A stretch of DNA of 64,000 nucleotides, from assembly GCA_026413225.1 (NCBI GenBank), contig JAPMTP010000082.1:124001-188000 (forward strand), given 5' to 3'. Positions 21,801-29,901 of the stretch are shown here, piece by piece. The stretch's first letter is position 1, and each line of letters starts with the position of its first letter. The position numbers were made by a program, and so were the translations under genes. This DNA is from Otis tarda (Eukaryota > Chordata > Aves > Otidiformes > Otididae). The notes below the pieces were generated by a model. The model saw nothing but the letters and a program-made list of their open reading frames with translations, had not been told where the DNA came from and made no database searches.

Positions 21801-24051
21801 GGCACTTTTGGTGTGGGAGCAATGGTCTGACGTTCGTGATTTTTTGGTATTTTTTTCAGTTGGCGCCCAGGTGCAGCTGGTGGTAAACGTCGAAGCCCTG
21901 TTCGTCAGGGAAAGCCCGGAGCCCCAATGTCTGTGCTGCTGTAGATGCGCTGCCAATGGCCGCTGAGGAGCAGCAAGAGCTTGAGTGGCTGGCACTTTTG
22001 GTGTGGGAGCAATGGTCTGACGTTCGTGATTTTTCGGGGTTTTTTTCAGTTGCCGCCCAGGTGCAGCTGGTGGTAAACGTCGAAGCCCTGTTCGTCAGGG
22101 AAAGCCCGGAGCCCCAATGTCTGTGCTGCTGTAGGTGCGCTGCCAATGGCCGCTGAGGAGCAGCAAGAGCTTGAGTGGCTGGCACTTTTGGTGTGGGACC
22201 AATGGTCTGACGTTCGTGATTTTTCGGGGTTTTTTTTCAGTTGCCGCCCAGGTGCAGCTGGTGGTAAACGTCGAAGCCCTGTTCGTCAGGGAAAGCCCGG
22301 AGCCCCAATGTCTGTGCTGCTGTAGGTGCGCTGCCAATGGCCGCTGAGGAGCAGCAAGAGCTTGAGTGGCTGGCACTTTTGGTGTGGGAGCAATGGTCCG
22401 ACGTTCGTGATTTTTCGGGTCTTTTTTTCAGGGGGCGCCCAGGTGCAGCTGGTGGTAAACGTCAAAGCCCTGTTCGTCAGGGAAAGCCCGGAGCCCCAAT
22501 GTCTGTGCTGCTGTAGGTGCGCTGCCAATGGCCGCTGAGGAGCAGCAAGAGCTTGAGTGGCTGGCACTTTTGGTGTGGGAGCTATGGTCCGACGTTCGTG
22601 ATTTTTCGGGGTTTTTTTTCAGGGGGCGCCCATGTGCAGCTGGTGGTAAACGTCGAAGCCCTGTTCGTCAGGGAAAGCCCGGAGCCCCAATGTCTGTGTT
22701 GCTGTAGGTGCGCTGCCAATGACCGCTGAGGAGCAGCAAGAGCTTGAGTGGCTGGCACTTTTGGTGTGGGAGCAATGGTCCGACGTTCGTGATTTTTCGG
22801 GGTTTTTTTCACGGGGCGCCCAGGTGCAGCTGGTGATAAACGTCGAAGCCCTGTTCGTCAGGGAAAGCCCGGAGCCCCAATGTCTGTGCTGCTGTAGGTG
22901 CGCTGCCAATGGCCGCTGAGGAGCAGCAAGAGCTTGAGTGGCTGGCACTTTTGGTGTGGGAGCAATAGTCCGACGTTCGTGATTTTTAGGGTATTTTTTT
23001 CAGTGGGCGCCCAGGTGCAGCTGGTGGTAAACGTCGAAGCCCTGTTCGTCAGGGAAAGCCCGGAGCCCCAATGTCTGTGCTAATGTAGGTGCGCTGCCAA
23101 TGGCCGCTGAGGAGCAGCAAGAGCTTGAGTGGCTGACACTTTTGGTGTGGGAGCAATGGTCTGACGTTCATGATTTTTCGGGGTTTTTTTTCAGTGGCCG
23201 GCCACGTGCAGCTGGTGGTAAACGTCGAAGCCCTGTTCGTCAGGGAAAGCCTGGAGCGCCAATGTCTGTGCTAATGTAGGTGCGCTGCCAATGGCCGCTG
23301 AGGAGTAGCAAGAGCTTGAGTGGCTGGCACTTTCAGTGTGGGAGTAATGGTCTGACATTCGTGAATCTTTTGGTATTTTTTTCAGTTGGCGCCCAGGTTC
23401 AGCTGGTAGTAAATGTCGAAGCCCTGTTCGTCAGGGAAAGCTCTGAGCCCCAATGTCTGTGCTACTGTAGGTGTGCTGCCAATGGCCGCTGAGGAGCAGC
23501 AAGAGCTTGAGTGGCTGGCACTTTTGATGTGGGAGCAATGGTATGACGTTCGTGATTTTTCGGTGTTTTTTTTTCAGTGGGCGCCAAGGTGCAGCTGGTG
23601 GTAAACGTCGAAGCCCTGTTCGTCAGGGAAAGCCCGGAGCCCCAATGTCTGTGCTGCTGTAGGTGCGATGACAAGCGGCCGCTGAGGAGCAGCAAGAGCT
23701 TGAGTGTCTGGCACTTTTGGTGTGGGAGCAATGGTCCGACGTTCGTGATTTTTGGGGTTTTTTTTCAGTGGGCGCCCAGATGCAGCTGGTGGTAAACGTC
23801 GAAGCCCTGTTCGTCAGGGAAAGCCCGGAGCCCCAATGTCTGTGCTGCTGTAGGTGCGATGACAAGCGGCCGCTGAGGAGCAGCAAGAGCTTGAGTGGCT
23901 GGCACTTTTGGTGTGGGATCAATGGTCTGACGTTCGTGATTTTTTGGGTACTTTTTTCAGTTGGCGCCCAGGTGCAGCTGGTGGTAAACGTCGAAGCCCT
24001 GTTCGTCAGGGAAAGCCCGGAGCCCCAATGTCTGTGCTGCTGTAGATTCGC
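18900..24051 (+). repeat. Full HOR copy B, 27 monomers (5,152 bp)
   Basis: This is the second complete 27-monomer unit, adjacent to copy A and matching it monomer by monomer. Its opening monomer carries CAATGGTCCAACGTTCG where other copies have CAATAATCCAACGTCCG, a local variant. It contains the GGGAGTAATGGTCTGACATT monomer near 23,341, also at 13,036 and 27,159, and a pair of NotI-type monomers near 23,675 and 23,866. Confidence 0.93.
21951..22140 (+). repeat. Representative clean monomer (190 bp) with its internal motifs
   Basis: This copy is close to the array consensus and serves as a map of the unit. A CCAAT core is at 21,953-21,957. A GCTG-AGGAG-CAGC inverted repeat is at 21,962-21,974. 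CTGAC at 22,017-22,021 is followed by TTCG-8 bases-CGGG (22,023-22,038), a T run (22,040-22,046) and CAG (22,047-22,049). CAGGTG and CAGCTG E-boxes abut at 22,058-22,069. A perfect hairpin, CCCTG-TTCGT-CAGGG, is at 22,086-22,100. A TAG|GTGCGC donor-like site is at 22,132-22,140. The unit length is not a multiple of three, so no reading frame persists across copies unless a neighbour is 189 or 192 bp. Confidence 0.95.
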
Positions 24052-27000
24052 TACCAATGGCCGCTGAGGAGCAGCAAGAGCTTGAGTGGCTGGCACTTTT
24101 GGTGTGGGAGCAATAATCCAACGTCCGTGATTTTTCGCGGTTTTTTTCAGGGGGCGCCCTGGTGCAGCTGGTGGTAAACGTCGAAGCCCTGTTCGTCAGG
24201 GAAAGCCCGGAGCCCCAATGTCTGTGCTGCTGTAGGTGCGCTGCCAATGGCCGCTGAGGAGCAGCAAGAGCTTGAGTGGCTGGCACTTTTGGTGTGGGAG
24301 CAATATTCTGACGTTCGTGATTTTTTTGGTATTTTTTTCAGTTGCCGCCCAAGCGCAGCTGGTGGTAAACGTCGAAGCCCTGTTCGTCAGGGAAAGTCCT
24401 GAGCCCCAATATCTGTGCTACTGTAGGTGCGCTGCCAATGGCCGTTGAGGAGCAGCAAGAGCTTGAGTGGCTGGCACTTTTGGTGTGGGAGCAATGGTCT
24501 GACGTTCGTGATTTTTCGGGGTTTTATTTTTAGTGGGCGCCCAGGTGCAGCTGGTGGTAAATGTCGAAGCCCTGTTCGTCAGGGAAAGCCCGGAGCCCCG
24601 ATGTCTGTGCTGCTGTAGGTGCGCTGCCAATGGCCGCTGAGGAGCAGCAAGAGCTTGAGTGGCTGGCACTTTTGGTGTGGGAGCAATGGTCCGACGTTCG
24701 TGATTTTTCGTGGTTTTTTTTCAGGGGGCGCCCAGGTGCAGCTGGTGGTAAACGTCGAAGCCCTGTTTGACAGGGAAAGCCCGGAGCCCCAATGTCTGTG
24801 CTGCTTTAGGTGCGCTGAAAATGGCCGCTGAGGAGCAGCAAGAGCTTGAGTGGCTGGCAGTTTTCGTGTGGGAGCAATGGTCCGACGTTCGTGATTTTTC
24901 GGGTTTTTTTTCAGTTGCCGTCCAGGTGCAGCTGTTGGTAAACGTCGAAGCCCTGTTCGTCAGGGAAAGCCCGGAGCCCCAATGTCTGTGCTGCTGTAGG
25001 TGTGTTACCAATGGCCGCTGAGGAGCAGCAAGAGCTTGAGTGGCTGGTACTTTTGGTGTGGGAGCAATGGTCTGACGTTCGTGATTTTTCGGGGTTTTTT
25101 TTCAGGTGGCGCCCAGGTGCAGCTGGTGGTAAACGTCAAAGCCCTGTTCGTCAGGGAAAGCCCGGAGCCCCAGTGTTTGCGCTGCTGTAGGTGCGCTTCC
25201 AATAGCCGCTGAGGAGCAGCAAGAGCTTGAGTGGCTGGCAGTTTAGGTGTGGGAGCTATTGTCCGACGTTCGTGATTTTTAGGTGTTTTTTTTCAGTTGC
25301 CGCCCAGGTGCAGCTGGTCGTAAACGTTGAAGCCCTGTTCGTCAGGGAAAGCTAAGATCCACAATGTCTGTGTTGCTGTATATGCGCTGCCAATGACCGC
25401 TGAATAGCAGCAAGAGCTTAAGTGTCTGGCACTTTTGGTGTGGGAGCAATGGTCCGACGTTCGTGATTTTTTGGGGTTTTTTTTCACGGGGCGCCCAGGT
25501 GCAGCTGGTGGTAAACGTCGAAGCCCTGTTCGTCAGGGAAAGCCCGGAGACCCAATGTCTGTGCTGCTGTAGTTGGACTGCCAGTGGCCGCTGAGGAGCA
25601 GCAAGAGCTTGAGTGGCTGGCACTTTTGGTGTGGGAGCAATGGTCTGACGTTCGTGATTTTTTTGGTATTTTTTTCAGTTGGCGCCCAGGTGCAGCTGGT
25701 GGTAAACGTCGAAGCTCTGTTCGTCAGGGAAAGCCCGGAGACCCAATGTCTGTGCTGCTGTAGATGCCTTACCAATGGCCGCTGAGGAGCAGCAAGAGAT
25801 TGAGTGCCTTGTTCTTTTGGTGTGGGAGCAATGGTCTGACGTTCGTGATTTGTCGGGGTTTTTTTCAGTTGCCGCCCAGGTGCAGCTGGTGGTAAACGTC
25901 GAAGCCCTGTTCGTCAGGGAAAGCCCGGAGCCCCAAAGTCTGTGCTGCTGTAGATTCGCTACCAACGGCCGCTGAGGAGCAGCAAGAGCTTGAGTGGCTG
26001 GCACTTTTGGTGTGGGACCAATAATCTGACTTTCGTGATTTTTCGGGGTTTTTTTCAGTTGCCGCCCAGGTGCAGCTGGTGGTAAAAGTCGAAGCCCTGT
26101 TCGTCAGGGAAAGCCCGGAGCCCCAGTGTTTGCGCTGCTGTAGGTGCGCTGCCAATGGCCGCTGAGGAGCAGCAAGAGCTTGAGTGGCTGGCACTTTTGG
26201 TGTGGGAGGAATGGTCCGACGTTCGTGATTTTTCGGGTCTTTTTTTCAGGGGGCGCCCACGTGCAGCTGGTGGTAAACGTCAAAGCTCTGTTCGTCAGGG
26301 AAAGCCCGGAGCCCCAATGTCTGTGCTGCTGTAGGTGCGCTGCCAATGGCCACTGAGGAGCAGCAAGAGCTTGAGTGGCTGGCACTTTTGGTGTGGGAGC
26401 TATTTTCCGACGTTCGTGATTTTTAGGGGTTTTTTTTCAGGGGGCGCCCATGTGCAGCTGGTGGTAAACGTCGAAGCCCTGTTCGTCAGGGAAAGCCCGG
26501 AGCCCCAATGTCTGTGTTGCTGTATATGCGCTGCCAATGACCGCTGAGGAGCAGCAAGAGCTTGAGTGGCTGGCACTTTTGGTGTGGGAGCAATGGTCCG
26601 ACGTTCGTGATTTTTCGGGGTTTTTTTTCACGGGGCGCCCAGGTGCAGCTGGTGATAAACGTCGAAGCCCTGTTCGTCAGGGAAAGCCCGGAGCCCCAAT
26701 GTCTGTGCTGCTGTAGGTGCGCTGCCAATGGCCGCTGAGGAGCAGCAAGAGCTTGAGTGGCTGGCACTTTTGCTGTGGTAGCAATAGTCCGACGTTCGTG
26801 ATTTTTAGGGTATTTTTTTCAGTGGGCGCCCAGGTGCAGCTGGTGGTAAACGTCGAAGCCCTGTTCGTCAGGGAAAGCCCGGAGCCCCAATGTCTGTGCT
26901 AATGTAGGTGCGCTGCCAATGGCCGCTGAGGACCAGCAAGAGCTTGAGTGGCTGACACTTTTGGTGTGGGAGCAATGGTCTGACGTTCATGAATTTTCGG

Positions 27001-27870
27001 GGTTTTTTTTCAGTGGCCGGCCACGTGCAGCTGGTGGTAAACGTTGAAGCCCTGTTCGTCAGGGAAAGCCTGGAGCGCCAATGTCTGTGATAATGTAGGT
27101 GCGCTGCCAATGGCCGCTGAGGAGTAGCAAGAGCTTGAGTGGCTGGCACTTTCAGTGTGGGAGTAATGGTCTGACATTCGTGAATCTTTTGGTATTTTTT
27201 TCAGTTGGCGCCCAGGTTCAGCTGGTAGTAAATGTCGAAGCCCTGTTCGTCAGGGAAAGCTCTGAGCCCCAATGTCTGTGCTACTGTAGGTGTGCTGCCA
27301 ATGGCCGCTGAGGAGCAGCAAGAGCTTGAGTGGCTGGCACTTTTGATGTGGGAGCAATGGTATGACTTTCGTGATTTTTCGGTGTTTTTTTTTAGTGGGC
27401 GCCAAGGTGCAGCTGGTGGTAAACATCGAAGCCCTGTTCGTCAGGGAAAGCCCGGAGCCCCAATGTCTGTGCTGCTGTAGGTGCGATGACAAGCGGCCGC
27501 TGAGGAGCAGCAAGAGCTTGAGTGTCTGGCACTTTTGGTGTGGGAGCAATGGTCCGACGTTCGTGATTTTTTGGGCTTTTTTTTCAGTGGGCGCCCAGAT
27601 GCAACTGGTGGTAAACGTCGAAGCCCTGTTCGTCAGGGAAAGCCCGGAGCCCCAATGTCTGTGCTGCTGTAGGTGCGATGACAAGCGGCCGCTGAGGAGC
27701 AGCAAGAGCTTGAGTGGCTGGCACTTTTGGTGTGGGATCAATGGTCTGACGTTCGTGATTTTTTGGGTACTTTTTTCAGTTGGCGCCCAGGTGCAGCTGG
27801 TGATAAACGTCGAAGCCCTGTTCGTCAGGGAAAGCCCGGAGCCCCAATGTCTGTGCTGCTGTAGATTCGC
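24052..27870 (+). repeat. HOR copy C, 20 monomers (27-mer with 7 deleted)
   Basis: The first monomer matches copy B at an offset of 5,152 bp. From about 24,243 the match continues at 3,817-3,819 bp, so seven monomers equivalent to roughly 19,085-20,417 of copy B are missing. The rest stays collinear, including the TTTTATTTTTAG marker near 24,524, the GTGTTACCAATGG monomer at 25,002, the CTGTATATGCGC monomers near 25,377 and 26,521, and the NotI-type pair at 27,493 and 27,685. Confidence 0.92.
24180..24300 (+). other. Deletion junction: 7 monomers lost in HOR copy C
   Basis: Upstream of about 24,243 the sequence is collinear with copy B at offset 5,152, sharing GGCGCCCTGGTGCAG. Downstream it is collinear at offset 3,818 with the CAATATTCTGACG monomer type seen at about 15,330 and 29,450. 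No foreign base lies at the junction and monomer phase is kept, as expected for unequal exchange between in-register monomers. Confidence 0.8.
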
Positions 27871-29895
27871 TACCAATGGCCGCTGAGGAGCAGCAAGAGC
27901 TTGAGTGGCTGGCACTTTTGGTGTGGGAGCAATAATCCAACGTCCGTGATTTTTCGCGGTTTTTTTCAGGGGGCGCCCTGGTGCAGCTTGTGGTAAACGT
28001 CGAAGCCCTGTTCGTCAGGGAAAGCCCGGAGCCCCAATGTCTGTGCTGCTGTAGGTGCGCTGCCAATAGACACTGAGGAGCAGCAAGAGCTTGAGTGGCT
28101 GCCACTTTCGGTGTGGGAGCAATGGTCCGACGTTCGTGATTTTTCGTGGTTTTTTTTCAGGGGGCGCCCAGGTGCAGCTGGTGGTAAACGTCGAAGCCCT
28201 GTTTGACAGGGAGAGCCCGGAGCCCCAATGTCTGTGCTGCTTTAGGTGCGCTGAAAATGGCCGCTGAGGAGCAGCAAGAGCTTGAGTGGCTGGCAGTTTT
28301 GGTGTGGGAGCAATGGTCCGACGTTCGTGATTTTTCGGGGTTTTTTTTCAGGGGGCGCCCAGGTGCAGCTGGTGGTAAACATCTAAGCCCTGTTTGTCAG
28401 GGAAAGCCTGGAGCCCCAATGTCTGTGCTGCTCTAGTTGGACTGCCAGTGGCCGCTGAGGAGCAGCAAGAGCTTGAGTGGCTGGCACTTTTGGTGTGGGA
28501 GCAATGGTCCGACGTTTGTGATTTTTTGGGTATTTTTTCAGTTGGCGCCCTGGTGCAGCTGGTGGTAAACGTCGAAGCCCTGTTCGTCAGGGAAAGCCCG
28601 GAGACCCAATGTCTGTGCTGCTGTAGATTCGCTGCCAATGGCTGCTGAGGAGCAGCAAGAGCTTGAGTGGCTGGCACTTTTTGTGTGGGAGCAATGGTCC
28701 AACGTCCGTGATTTTTCGCGTTTTTTTTTCAAGGGGCGCCCAGGTGCAGCTGGTGGTAAAAGTCGAAGCCCTGCTCGTCAGGGAAAGCCCGGAGCCCCAA
28801 TGTCTGTGCTGCTGTAGGTGCGCTGCCAATGGCCGCTGAGGAGCAGCAAGAGCTTGAGTGGCTTTCAGTTTTCGTGTGGAGCAATGGTCTGACGTTCGTG
28901 ATTTTTCGGGGTCTTTTTCAGTTGCCGCCCAGGTGCTGCTGGTGGTAAACGTCGAAGCCCTGTTCGTCAGGGAAAGCCCGGAGCCCCAATGTCTGTGCTG
29001 CTTTAGGTGCGCTGACAATGGCCGCTGAGGAGCAGCAAGAGCTTGAGTGGCTGGCAGTTTTCGTGTGGGAGCAATGGTCTGACGTTCGTGATTTTTCGGG
29101 GTTTTTTCAGTTGCCGCCCAGGTGCAGCTGGTGGTAAACGTCGAAGCCCTGGTCGTCAGGGGAAGCCCGGAGCCCCAATGTCTGTGCTAATGTAGGTGCG
29201 CTGCCAATGGCCGCTGAGGAGCAGCAAGAGCTTGAGTGGCTGGCACTTTTGGTGTGGGAGCAATGGTCCAACGTTCATGATTTTTAGGTGTGTTTTTATC
29301 AGGGGGGCCCAGGTGCAGCTGGTGATAAACGTTGAACCCCTCTTCGTCAGAGAAAGCCCAGAGCCCCAATGTCTGTGCTGCTGTAGGTGCGCTGCCAATG
29401 GCCGCTGAGGAGCAGCAAGAGCTTGAGTGGCTGGCACTTTTGGTGTGGGAGCAATATTCTGACGTTCGTGATTTTTTTGGTATTTTTTTCAGTTGCCGCC
29501 CAAGCGCAGCTGGTGCTAAACGTCGAAGCCCTGTTCGTCAGCGAAAGTCCTGAGCCCCAATATCTGTGCTACTGTAGGTGCGCTGCCAATGGCCGTTGAG
29601 GAGCAGCAAGAGCTTGAGTGGCTGGCACTTTTGGTGTGGGAGCAATGGTCTGACGTTCGTGATTTTTCGGGGTTTTATTTTTAGTGGGCGCCAAGGTGCA
29701 GCTGGTGGTAAATGTCGAAGCCCTGTTCGTCAGGGAAAGCCCGGAGCCCCGATGTCTGTGCTGCTGTAGGTGCGCTGCCAATGGCCGCTGAGGAGCAGCA
29801 AGAGCTTGAGTGGCTGGCACTTTTGGTGTGGGAGCAATGGTCCGACGTTCGTGATTTTTTGGGTTTTTTTTTCACGGGGCGCCCAGGTGCAGCTG
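27871..29895 (+). repeat. HOR copy D, truncated after ~10.6 monomers by the orientation switch
   Basis: Copy D begins with the phase marker and follows copy A at a constant offset of 14,119-14,120 bp. Examples are GACAGGGAGAGCCCGG near 28,203, CATCTAAGCCC near 28,380, the one-base-shorter GTGTGGAGC near 28,877 and TTTTATTTTTAG near 29,674. The copy stops inside a monomer right after a CAGCTG site at 29,890-29,895, where the next base belongs to an inverted fragment. Confidence 0.92.
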
Positions 29896-29901
29896 TCACG
29901 A
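29890..29901. other. Orientation-switch breakpoint (+ to -)
   Basis: The + array ends with CAGGTGCAGCTG at 29,895, and the next base starts TCACGAACGTCACACC, which is the - strand reading of the TTCGTGA segment. The join is not a palindrome: the two sides meet at different monomer phases, and the only local symmetry is the CAGCTG itself. The first inverted fragment (29,896-30,027) reads, in reverse complement, as the TGCTAATGTAGG and GGCTGACAC monomer found near 12,776, 23,081 and 26,899, so its source is recognisable within this HOR. Confidence 0.9.

Larger units (their letters stand above)
1..29895 (+). repeat. Tandem satellite array, ~191-bp monomer, + orientation
   Basis: About 156 head-to-tail copies of one monomer lie in a single orientation. 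The period can be read directly from the recurring TGCCAATGGCCGCTGAGG start, for example at 17,565 and 17,756 (191 bp) or 21,951 and 22,141 (190 bp). Most length variation is in one T run of 6-10 bases; other indels are rare and are often shared between distant copies, such as the one-base loss in GTGTGGAGCAATGG near 14,756 and 28,877. Monomers differ by scattered substitutions that recur in a fixed order, so the array has higher-order structure. No unrelated sequence interrupts it. Long tandem satellites of this unit size are typical of eukaryotic centromeric or pericentromeric heterochromatin; that location is inferred. The family was not recognised by name. Confidence 0.98.

Noticed and set aside
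22023-22038. CENP-B box in the TTCGTGATTTTTCGGG segment
   Set aside because: The CENP-B box core needs TTCG, seven bases with A at the fifth, then CGGG. Here the spacer is eight bases and the A is replaced by T. It is a resemblance only, and many monomers also lose CGGG (TTGGGTATT variants).
22058-22073. A real immunoglobulin V gene or pseudogene
   Set aside because: Only the 16-bp QVQLV-coding core matches. No framework cysteines or tryptophan in register and no recombination signal follow. It is kept only as a low-interest origin question.
1-29895. CRISPR array (regular repeats)
   Set aside because: The whole unit repeats with no unique spacers; the period is about 191 bp and every part of it is conserved. 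This is a satellite, not repeat-spacer architecture.
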